Source: Coptis chinensis
Lineage: Eukaryota; Streptophyta; Magnoliopsida; Ranunculales; Ranunculaceae
Reading direction: 5' to 3'
DNA: 64,000 nt
Assembly (NCBI GenBank): GCA_015680905.1
Contig: CM027378.1
Location: 71,639,501-71,703,500, forward strand
Below the pieces are notes generated by a model that saw nothing but the letters and a program-made list of their open reading frames with translations, did no database searches and was not told the origin of the DNA. Shown here one piece after another: positions 54,512 through 63,885 of the stretch. Positions within the stretch are counted from its first letter, which is position 1, and every line of letters starts with the position of its first letter. A program made the position numbers and the translations under genes.

Positions 54512-55771
54512 TCATACTAGGAAGCATAAATCTATATGGCCCTCCTCCATGCATGGATTTGGTGGTAACCTCACGAATGCCTCAGGGAAGTATGTTGACT
54601 CTCCCAACCCAGATTTATTCAAGATATTCTTCTGAAACTGCAAACTTTCTTCTAAAAATTCCCCCAATAGTTTTGATCGATCCATGAAGGTGTCGTGGCT
54701 ACATTTCAATGCATCTCTAGGTTTGTAGTAGGGGTGTGCACGGGTCGGTTCGGATCGGTTTTGGAGTAAAACCGAACACCGAACCGACCTTGTCGGTTTA
54801 TGTATTACACGATCCGATCCGAACCGATACTCTAGTCTTAACTGATCCGAAACTGATCCGACTGTCTTCCCACCTAACTGATGTCCAATCCTATCCGATT
54901 GTTTCACAGTATTAACTGATATTAACTGAAATCAACCCAAAAAATCTGTGTTGTCTCAATTGATTTTGTGTTTTAGAGTTTTTTTATTTCATATTCGAGA
55001 TGGGTTCAAGTTTGATGAAAATAATAAGATTTGAAGGTCTGGTTTGTTTGAATATGTCGTACTGGATATTTGGTAGAGACGGGGGTATAAAGGGAATTAT
55101 GTCCTCTTTTATTTGGGTTGTTACGTGGTCAAAAAGTGAATTTAAAAGAGGGGGCACGTGCATACTTATTATTTTCTGCAGTACTTAAAAAGTGAATTTA
55201 AAAGAGGGGGCACGTGAATTCTTGTTACGTGGTCAAAAAGTGAATTTAAAAGAGGGGGCAAGTATGCTCTTCATACGTGGGGACAAATAGGGTAGAGTAT
55301 TCATGCAACAAATTTGTTGGTATACGTGCTTTATTCGTTGGTTTTTGTACGTAACAAACACATAGCGGGTCGGGTCGGATTATTTCGGGTTTAATAAATA
55401 TAAACCGACAACTGAACCGACTTAGTCGGTTTTGTAAATTTCTCAACCAATCCAAACCGATACTAAATAGATGACCGCCCATATGACTCAGTTCGGATCA
55501 GGTTGGTCGGTTTTTTCGGTTATGGCGGATTTATGCACACCCCTAGTTTGTAGCATGCGAAGTCGACTAGAAAAACCTTGCGAGAATGACTTATGTAAAA
55601 CTTTAAAGAAAAGGAGATAATGAACATCGAAAAAAAAAACACATTTGTAAAACTAAGATAATCGACATGGAATAAGAGAAAGCCAATATAACAGCTAAAG
55701 CTCGATGGGGAAAATGAAAGGGCCATAATTTCACGAGTGGAGGAATGAAGAAAGACCAACAAGGGGAACAA
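54512..55771 (-). pseudogene. 3-ketoacyl-CoA synthase (KCS) fragment, split by a hAT element
   Basis: Read leftwards: an N-terminal hydrophobic segment (about 55771-55600, FFFSMFIISFSLKF), then SRKVFLVDFACYK (55591-55554). The hAT insert follows, then PRDALKCSHDTFMDRSKLLG, EESLQFQKNILNKSGLGEST and YFPEAFVRLPPNPCMEEGH, and a stop at 54512. VYLVDFACYKP...TFMDRS...F..+IL.+SGLGE.TY.PEA...PPNPCM is the N-terminal signature of plant KCS enzymes that elongate very-long-chain fatty acids in the ER (family knowledge). The catalytic Cys-His-Asn core is beyond the break and absent. Removing the hAT and one 8-bp duplication joins YK to PRDA in frame. Confidence 0.87.
54729..55545. mobile_element. Non-autonomous hAT element, 817 bp, inside the KCS pseudogene
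   Basis: Ends TAGGGGTGTGCA and TGCACACCCCTA, flanked by identical 8-bp copies of GTTTGTAG (54721-54728 and 55546-55553). The subterminal parts are inverted repeats rich in TCGGTT/AACCGA. The centre has no transposase and contains three copies of a GTGAATTTAAAAGAGGGGGC phrase (about 55136, 55192 and 55241). The perfect duplication implies a fairly recent insertion. Confidence 0.95.
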
Positions 55772-56910
55772 CTGTCGATACTCGATCTTAAGTCTCTAAC
55801 TCAAAAAATAATGAATATGAACTGAGTGTAGAAGCTATTAAAGTCACAGTTGTATACATAACACATCAAGATAAAAAAGCCAGAGAAAATTGTAGAGTCG
55901 AATGCATCTACTTTGTGCTTATATAGCAGGAGGCATTATAGAAAAATTCCTACCAGTTATTAAGTTGGATTTAAGCATATGGCATAGATACAAGTTATAT
56001 GCATCCACATGGTCTTGAGTTTGAGGCAAGTACAATGTCGACGATACACATTAATGAATTTTGGATTAACACTCTGAAGGAATTTAGTCAAGAAGGAAAC
56101 TCAGAAAACAGAAGTGTTGCTATCCAACCAGTCCAACCCTCTTCCACACATTCAAATCTAATAGATAGACAACAGTTTAAATAAAAAGGCTTCCTTGCAT
56201 AGTTTTTAATATACATTAGATACAATCCACAACTAGAAAAAGAAGCTAGAGCAGGAATGAGTACGAGACTGAAAAATAGGATCCATCAAACTCTTGCACC
56301 AAGTTCTTGATTCCCAGAGGTCATGCTTTCTGAATCCTTCCTACAAGGTAATAATAATGGCTTGCGCTTTATAAAGTTCATAAGGCTGACAAGGAGAGAA
56401 AGGCAGAGTTATGCGGGTCTTTCAGTAGGTTACGTGGAATACATATTTTGCTCAAAGACAACATTTCTTGGATCATTTGCCTTGCTTGGATCGATTGTAC
56501 CTCAGGATGTAGGTGTAGTGAAGAAGTTGCGAAAAGCTGGATGGAAACTCAGAAAACAGAAGTGTTGCTATCCAACAAGTACAACCCTCTTCCACACATT
56601 CAAATCCAACGTATACTACACAAAGACGAAATAAAGTTTCAAGAGACTATCAGAAAAATAAAAACTCAATATTATCTCCAATGTCTAATTCTTTGCTACA
56701 CCAACCCATCCAACCTTTTCTCACATCTTCCTCACGTTCAGTTTCCTCATCCCAACTCACCAAATGCTCTCCACTAGTAGAACCTCCAGTTTTCTCTTAT
56801 TTTCTTAAAATGATTTATATTATGAGGTATGTACGACTAATCCACTAGAATGATGGAGATCCATTTTATCCAATGGAATTAGAGTATAGGGAATATGTTT
56901 GTAAATTGTT
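55554..56910. other. Region between KCS and PLD pieces (outside the KCS exon)
   Basis: After the KCS N-terminus (to 55771) no gene is recognised. A 70-bp phrase starting GGAAACTCAGAAAACAGAAG at 56096 and ending CTTCCACACATTCAAATC recurs at 56545-56610, a direct repeat about 450 bp apart. Confidence 0.5.
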
Positions 56911-57945
56911 ATGTGTGCTTATATAATATCTTGGAATCAGAGTGATAGCGCAAGGCATAGTCAAAATCCTTCTGCATATGTTTCTTCACCTTCGTTAGAG
57001 AATTCACAACATGGTCAGTTTTTACAGATTGTGCCAGTTCGATCGTCTAAAAGCTCTTTGAAGGTTATGCTCTTACATGGGAATTTGGATATTTGGGTCT
57101 ATGAGGTGAAAAACCTACCCAACATGGATATGTTTCATAAGACCTTAACCGATATGTTTGTGAAACGGCTTGGGAATGTTACAAACAAAATTGAAGGGCA
57201 TGTATCAAAGGTAACCAGTGATCCCTATGTCACTGTTTTAGTGGCCAATGCTGTCGTCGGCAGAAGTTACGTTATTAGTAATAACGATAACCCAGTTTGG
57301 ACACAACATTTTAGTGTTCCTATTGTACATCATGCTGCAGAAGCACATTTTATTGTTAAGGACAGTGATATTGTGGGGTCCCAAGATATTGCAGTCGTGG
57401 CAATCCCAGTAGAGAATATAATATCAGGAAACAAAATTGAATGATCTTTTCCAATTCTTAATATGTCAAACAAGAAGCCATGTAAGCCTGGAGCTGTATT
57501 GAAGATATCTATTCAATACATGCCAATTGAGAGACTGACTGCTTACCATCATGGAGTTGGGTGCGGTCCCAATTACACAGGAGTTCTAGGTACATACTTC
57601 CCTCAGGCAAGGAGGGAAGCTAACATTATACCAAGATGCCCATGTTCCTGACGGTTGCCTTCCCGCTTTGAAGCTCGAAGGTGGGGCGCCTTATGAGCAT
57701 GGGAAATGTTGGCATGACATATTCAATGCAGTTAGTCAAGCCCGACGCTTGATTTATATTACTGGTTGGTTAGTGTAGCACAAAGTTCGATTAGTTCGAG
57801 ATGTTGCTTCTGGATCAGATGTCGCTCTAGAGGATTTTCTCAAGTCCAAGTCGTAGGAAGGTGTGAGGGTGCTGCTTTTGATATGGGATGATCTTACTTC
57901 AAGAAGCATCTTGGGTTATCAAACAGTAAGATTTACGAGCTCTTC
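56911..57945 (+). pseudogene. Phospholipase D beta/gamma, 5' part
   Basis: Reads SSLKVMLLHGNLDIWVYEVK, NLPNMDMFHKTLTDMF, VTSDPYVTVLVANAVVGRSY, NPVWTQHFSVPIVHHAAEAH and FIVKDSDIVGSQDIAVVAIP: the C2 calcium/phospholipid-binding domain. Then, after a TGA at 57442, KPCKPGAVLKISIQYMPIER, LTAYHHGVGCGPNYTGVLGT and, shifted, LYQDAHVPDGCLPALKLEGG, CWHDIFNAVSQARRLIYITG and EGVRVLLLIWDDLTSRSILG. This is the first exon(s) of a plant C2-PLD that makes phosphatidic acid. Two or more stops and one frame change. Both HKD catalytic motifs lie further on and are absent, so the piece is truncated near 57930. Confidence 0.9.
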
Positions 57946-58660
57946 TTGGATTCATGATGCTGCTGTATTTTATATTCAATATATTTTTTTTATAAACTCT
58001 TTATAGTAGAGATTGTTGCTTACAACCAAACCCAAGAAACGTCAACAAAATCAAACCGAACCCCACACACACACACACACACACAAAATACATATTCCTG
58101 AATGCAATGAAGAATTAGTAGCAGGTTTAGTAAAAGTTACCCTAGATTGGTAGTGTAAAATTTTAAATAACTGTTGCATATGAAGAAGAATGGTGTATAA
58201 CCTGATCTCATTTTGTGTTTATGCATTTGTGCATGGATTCTTTCTTCTTTCCTTTCCTTTTATTTTCTTTAGATATTTTTGTATGTCACAAGAATGTATT
58301 ATCTTACACGGACCTTTCATAAAGTGTTTATCAACTTTGTACCCAAACTTCACTGCCTGAGGAAGATACTAAGTGAGCTCAAAATAAATTGTTGAGGCTT
58401 TAGAATCGCATTGGTTATGAGGTCATTTAAAGATGACGCATACTCCAATTTTACTTCCAGTACCAAATTAAACCAATGTGATTTGTTTTAATATCCTGGA
58501 CTAGCAAGGAAGTATACGGTCTAATTCCCAGGCCTACATAAGGACTTCTTCTACCAAAAGAATCCTATTAATACTTAACTTCCTAAGCAAACCTATCTAA
58601 TAAGAATCCTATTAATACTAAACTTCTAATGACATAAAAAAACCTAATCAATTAACCTAA
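57946..58660. other. Spacer with short CA repeat
   Basis: Non-coding. (CA)n at 58063-58085 and an imperfect duplication of AATCCTATTAATACTTAACTTCT-like sequence at 58560-58626. No gene seen. Confidence 0.4.
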
Positions 58661-58858
58661 ACAAACCTATATATATAAAAAACCAATGATCCTCCTAACA
58701 CAAAACAAAAAACACAGGTAATTAAACTTTCAGTTTTTTCTTTTATTTTGATTTACATTAGTTTTACATATATAACTGAGTTCCTTTTCTTTTCTTCATT
58801 GCATATAATAGAAGATATTCAATCAAGGCTTCAGAAAGAGTTAACAAAAATGGATAAG
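58661..58858 (+). promoter_or_regulatory. TATA-like site and two leader exons of small-protein copy C
   Basis: TATATATATAAAAAACCAATG at about 58665, then a leader ending AAAAAACACAG/GTAATT (58717). After an intron, TTCATTGCATATAATAGAAGATATTC leads to ATGGATAAG/GTAAAC (58850-58858). The same order and wording occur in copy A: CAATATATATAC, AAAAAACACAG/GTAAAC, TTCATTGCATAGAATAGAAGATATTG, ATGGATC... Shared leader sequence outside the coding part argues for common descent of whole transcription units. Confidence 0.6.
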
Positions 58859-58969
58859 GTAAACTATTTCTTTTCCAGTATCTTATTTTATAATTTTGTT
58901 GATTTCTCTTTTATGATTCAACTTATGATTAAAAAAAAATTAAATATTAAAGTTTAAACACATGAGATA

Positions 58970-60660
58970 TTAGCGTAAGCCTGTAATGGTTTGTTTGTTT
59001 TTTTTTTTTTTTTTTTAATTCAAATTATATTGAACTATATTGAACTTAAGACCTGTATTAGTGTAACAACCACTCATTATTAACTGTTCCTGGAACCCCT
59101 CTTACCCCTCCTCTTTATAATTCTTCTCAATATTCTGAAATCAGTGGGACTGTGGGAGAGACAAGTCTCGAGTTGAAGCTATTGAGTCAATCAATCCAAC
59201 ACCACAATTATTTTATCTTAAAGAACTTCAACATCAAATCTTCCATTATATAATTTTATATACTTAGCAACATATTACCGCTAAAAGTTTATCTGAAAAT
59301 AGAACAAAAGAACAACCTATTCAGCAATCCCAGTGTAAGCAAGTGAAAGGTCCTTTTGAACCAGAATGACTTTCTCATCCAAAATGTCTCTGTCCCGAAG
59401 TTTGTGTGCATGCTTTTCCAATTTGAATAGTAGTTTTGCCTCGATCTTTTTTAGATGCCTTTGCCTTGATGCTCTCAACCTACATCAAGTTAAAATGTCT
59501 TACAAAGATTATTCATGTATTGAACTTCTTATGTTGCTTTGTCTCTTTAGCTATAGAACCTACCTCTTCTTTTAGTCAAATCTCAGCCAACACCAACTTT
59601 TGATTAGGTTCAACAAGACGAGCTTGAACAACAGATTTCTCAGCTAGCTCAACCTTAGACTTTCCACAACACCCCTTAAAGTTTCCTCTAATTCCTTGGT
59701 ATGTATTGTTTCATTGAGCAACTCTTTCAAATACCAGAAATAAGCAATTTCTACATGATTGAACCATATCTTTTAGGTTGAATTTTAGTTTTCTTCTAGA
59801 GATATATCTCCTTGGTCCAAAAAGTGTTGTTAAAGGTTATGTTAAAAGGGGGTAGGTTGTCCTTTATGAACTTAAATGAAAGAGCTTATAGGCTTTAGGG
59901 AGATGAAATCTTCTGTACATAACCTATGAAATTAACATACTATTTAATTTATGATGTCTAAAGTGATTGGTCCCAACTATTTACAGACTTATACAGTAAT
60001 ATCCCGGTCGATCAATAACGAAGATAATGATAATTAAAACATGAAAAGTAAAAAACGCCCAAATCAATGTATCCAGAAATCTCAAATAAGTTTATTTTCT
60101 GTGTGGAAGTTTTCCGAAAATGGTGTTGGGAACTTCGATATGATGAAATTATATGAAATATAAGAGCAGGCCTAAGGAGAACATATTAACTTTCAAATCA
60201 TCCATATGCTTTAAAATTTATTTCAAGGGGGAAAGGTGTGTGTGTATAGGGTACAATATAGTATATATATGTATGTAGAGTATAAGAAAATGCTTGTTTT
60301 TATATCAAAATTATGTAATGCTGGAACCAAGTTTAGTGGTATATATATACCTGCTTAGAGTCTCCCACAATATCGGTTATAACTCCATATCCATCTTCCA
60401 TGACATTTCTCCTTCCTCTCCTACTGGCCACAAAAAAAAAATTCCTTCCGTCTCAAACTCAGGAAAAGTTCTGCAGGGAAGTAGCACCTATTCACTATAG
60501 CCCACTTTGACACACATTTAGTATCCTCCCACAAAGCCTGCAAAACAGTAAAAGATCCATCAATAAAAGAAAACCTAAAATAATGCATGTTCTAAAAATA
60601 CCAAATTACTATAAGCCCTGACAATGGTGAGACTGCATATTTCTGGATAATATAAACTAA
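58970..60660. other. Long intron or inserted DNA in copy C
   Basis: Between the leader exons and the main exon of copy C. Contains a coiled-coil exon pair of another gene on the minus strand (59340-59720) and short AT-rich repeats; no mobile-element ends were identified. Confidence 0.4.
59340..59730 (-). pseudogene. Unidentified coiled-coil gene, two exon-like pieces
   Basis: Read leftwards, about 59725-59580 encodes YLKELLNETIHTKELEETLR with an AEKSVVQARLV... continuation in another frame. About 59475-59340 encodes RASRQRHLKKIEAKLLFKLE and KHAHKLRDRDILDEKVILVQ. Strongly charged, heptad-like, but not assigned to a family. Neither piece has a start or end codon in context. Reported as a likely captured fragment only. 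Confidence 0.3.
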
Positions 60661-60676
60661 TGTAATTTTTAAAATG

Positions 60677-61159
60677 CAGCTCATGGAGTATGAAACCAAA
60701 CATAATATTTTACTCAAGATAGCGTTGAGGGAAATTCTAATCAAGGAAAAAATTCAAGGAGAACCAGTTTACATATCAAAGATTGAAAACAACCAATACG
60801 CTGCAGATGTCATAATAGATTTGCCGATAATGAGAGAAATCTTCAAAAATCCAAATTATCCTATAAGCCAATCATTTCCGAAAACGTATCAAGCTAAGAA
60901 AGTGGACTCAAAAAATGCGGCTGCAAGAAACGTTATCCACTTTCTACAGCAGATATACAAATTTGAAGTTTTAGACGTCGACTACAAAGAAGTCATTACT
61001 AAACGTGAAGAGCTATAGGAAGCAAAGACTAGAGAAAAACAACTTCATCAATATATTGAAAACTTGAGAAACGAAAATGACTATTTGAAGTCAATAAATG
61101 AAGCAATTGCTTATAGGAGGACAAAATTTGGAAATGGACTACCTAAGCATCCCAAATAA
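60677..61159 (+). CDS. Small-protein family copy C: dsRBD-like domain plus coiled coil
   Basis: After an AATGCAG acceptor (60679) the frame reads MEYETKHNILLKIALREILI, QGEPVYISKIENNQYAADVI, IDLPIMREIFKNPNYPISQS and KKVDSKNAAARNVIHFLQQI, then YKFEVLDVDYKEVITKREEL. A TAG at 61016 is followed by coiled coil in frame: REKQLHQYIENLRNENDYLK and SINEAIAYRRTKFGNGLPK to TAA at 61157. The clearest family member. K-K-x-x-S-K-N-A-A-A-x-x-x-I-x-x-L matches the last helix of double-stranded-RNA-binding domains, and E-P-V-Y...Y...V fits strands 1-2 of that fold. The first-loop G-P-x-H residues are not evident. The TAG may be decay. Confidence 0.55.
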
Positions 61160-61450
61160 TTGATCAGAATTGGATGAGGATTAGCATAGTGTTAGATCCA
61201 TCAAATTTTTTTTTTGTTGTTTTCGAGATGAATTATCTATTAGGATCAGGATCACAATAGTGTAAGTTGTTTTCGAGATGAATTATCTATTGGATCATGA
61301 TTACAATAATGTTAATTTATATGAAATCCATCAAATTTATGTTTTAGTTTTTTCTGGTTTCAATTATCTATAGTTCATCATAACTTAATGAAATATTTAT
61401 TTTTCTCTACATTTGTCTTTACTTTTACATAAAAATTAAGTTTTACATTT
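61160..61450. other. Spacer with direct repeat
   Basis: GTTGTTTTCGAGATGAATTATCTATT(A)GGATCA occurs twice (about 61217 and 61266). Otherwise AT-rich. Confidence 0.7.
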
Positions 61451-61460
61451 GTTGTACAGA

Positions 61461-62058
61461 TGAAGTCATACAACCGACTCCCAATAATCACGACAGACAT
61501 GTACACAGGTTTAGATGATACTACTGCCAACTTAATGGTTAGAGAAAAACATTTCAGCACTATCACAGTCACAAAAACCCCTGAAATTGTAATGGATTTC
61601 AATGCTGATGAAGAAATTGCATAATGTATTGAAAAAAACGGAATTGGCTCAAGGAATGAAGGATTTGTCAATAGAGTATTCAAGATGAAACTCGAGAAAT
61701 TTATGATGAATTTACGCAACAGCCAATATTTTGAAAAAGGTAAATCAATACGTTTGACATTTATTGATTGTTAAAAATTAACAAATCAATGATAGAGATA
61801 AAAAAATGATAATTAATAATAATTTTTTTACAACTATCTACAGGATAAATTTTCGAACCCGAAGATTTCCAAGAGCAAATATTTTTTTTTATTTTTACAG
61901 GCTGTAGAAAAGAAAGAATATGACAACAACGAGGAAAACAAGGTTTACATGGAACAAAATGAAAACGGAAAAGCATACTACACATACCCAACTGTAGCAG
62001 AAGCAACTTAGAGGACATTTGAATTAGAAAACGAACAAGTTTTCTATATCAACAACAC
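61461..62058 (+). CDS. Unrecognised two-exon frame downstream of copy C
   Basis: Frame from a GTTGTACAG-like acceptor: MKSYNRLPIITTDMYTGLDD, TTANLMVREKHFSTITVTKT and PEIVMDFNADEEIA, a TAA at 61624, then CIEKNGIGSRNEGFVNRVFK and MKLEKFMMNLRNSQYFEKG with a GTAAAT donor at 61741. After TTTACAG at 61900: AVEKKEYDNNEENKVYMEQN and ENGKAYYTYPTVAEAT, then stops. The second exon (Y-Y-T-Y-P-T-V-A-E-A-T..TFELEN) is loosely like the ending of the small-protein family, but not convincingly. No known family recognised. Same strand and about 300 bp downstream of copy C, so possibly part of the same unit. Confidence 0.35.
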
Positions 62059-62429
62059 ATAAACCATCAGAGCGTGACAGGCAGAGCACTATGAATAAAA
62101 GCTTACTATTTATGAACATTACTCACTATTGAAACTGTTATTTAAAAATTTAGTTTAAATTATGTCTAGCTAATGGAACTATGTCATGATCAATTAGCCA
62201 ATAGTTTAATGTTTATCAATTATGCCAATTCTTTTGTTTATCTATCCTCTAACATATTATTATTATCTTGAGACTACTTTGAATATGAATTAGATTAAGG
62301 TCTAATGCAATAGCTATACACACAAGAATATGAATCTTCAATAACTCATTCCCTATAGTGTGCAATATCTTATCCTACTTCATAACAGAGCATGGTATTC
62401 TAATGAACCCACCCCCTAGACACTCACAT
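62059..62429. other. Spacer, nothing recognised
   Basis: AT-rich, non-coding between the unrecognised frame and the CIPK exons. Confidence 0.4.
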
Positions 62430-63885
62430 TTGATGATTACCTTTTTGTATAATGCCATCAGATTGGAATCCTCAAAAGGAAAATATCCTTCCATAAGGAC
62501 AAAAAAGATTACACCACACGACCACATATCTGCCTTTGCTCCATCGTACCCTTTAATGTTTACCACCTGAAAGAGACAATATTTGTATAAAGTAGAATCC
62601 AAAAGGAGAGACAGAAAGAGAAGAGAGGTATTGTAAGCTATTTTATGAAGCAGGAGATCATCCTAAATTCAAAACTACATACCCCTGGAGCAACATAGTT
62701 ATGTGTTCCACATGTTGTATGAAGCAGTCCATCTTCCTAAAAGTTCAGTTAAATCTTTACAAGCATTGAAATATGACTTCTTAGTCATTGCTCCACAAAA
62801 ACAAAATCTAATAATCATAGGGTATTCGCAGCAAAAGATGATTAATTGTTTGGAATAAACTTTTATTAGGCATAACTTTCACATTTACTAACAAGCAAAA
62901 AAAATGAAATAGATGCCACCACACTCACTCGAACTTGCTGAGGCAGTGCACTTAGTAAAAAATCTGAGACTTTAAGAGCTGCATTAGAATCGAGTAACAG
63001 ATTCTCCGGTTGCAATAACCAGATAATGGAAAAGATGTCTAACTCTGTTCCAACTAATCAAGTTTGTGAAAGGGAGGATCACAAGGACAAAACAAGGGAT
63101 AATATGGAGGAGCCTAGAATCCAAAACTTTTTTCACCTTGAGGTCCCTATGAAAAACACCTCTGCTGTGGCAGTAATCCACAACATTGATGACCTGGTGA
63201 AAATAATTTCTCACTTCATCTTCCTTTAACCTCCCATTACTAGCCTGTCATGAAGACAAGAAAAACAAATGGATCCATAGAACCCTATAATGACTGAATC
63301 CTACACCTTTAACCTAAGCTACATTGACACGAATGCGTGTATCCATATCAGACATGGATGCAAAGTGAATTGGAGGTAAATCACTTACAATATAAGTCTG
63401 ATATGTGTCCGACACGTATCCGATACTAATTTTTTTCAAAACGTGTCCATGTAATATAGCATTAAACCAAACTGCTGAAGGGACCAAATGTATTGAACCA
63501 AGAGCTTACAATTTTGTCAAAGAGTTCACCACCAATCACTAATTCCAGAACAATGTATATCTTTGTATTGCTAACCATAACCTACACAAACAGCAATAAA
63601 CTACGGTAGCTAGAAGTAGAGGTAGAGTAAAACATTCTACAATCAAAATCTTCCACGTGCATAAACAAATTACTGAAATTAGCAAAAGAGTGCGGACTCA
63701 GGCAATGCAGTGAATTCCCAATCTACACACTAGCTAGAGAACGCACAACTATTGGTCACAGTTCACTAATGAAACAATGAACTCATAAACAAGAGATCAA
63801 TATATGCTGAAGATATATTATTGGGAAAACAATGTGATAGCCATCTTACCTCATACATTTGTATAACATTTGGGAATATATTAGA
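62430..63885 (-). pseudogene. CIPK (CBL-interacting SnRK3 kinase), five kinase-domain exons
   Basis: Exons read leftwards. About 63885-63849 FPNVIQMYE. 63589-63510 VMVSNTKIYIVLELVIGGEL then FDKIV. 63240-63135 [20 protein letters not shown] then [14 protein letters not shown]. 62996-62925 [20 protein letters not shown] then SALPQQVR. 62738-62683 EDGLLHTTCGTHNYVAPGV. 62566-62430 [20 protein letters not shown] then [20 protein letters not shown]. The exon layout is that of intron-rich CIPKs (CBL-calcium signalling kinases). Departures: D-F-G reads D-F-L, A-P-E reads A-P-G. The glycine loop/ATP-lysine exon and the NAF regulatory region are not seen; the 5' part may lie right of the window, though similarity breaks at 63885. 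Loss of DFG suggests it is not an active kinase. Confidence 0.85.
63325..63475. repeat. Dispersed repeat of about 150 bp (CCGACACG-rich), copy 2
   Basis: Related to 21244-21395. Lies in an intron of the CIPK-like gene between the IYIVLE exon and the HRDLK exon. Contains TGTGTCCGACACGTATCCGA. Confidence 0.6.
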
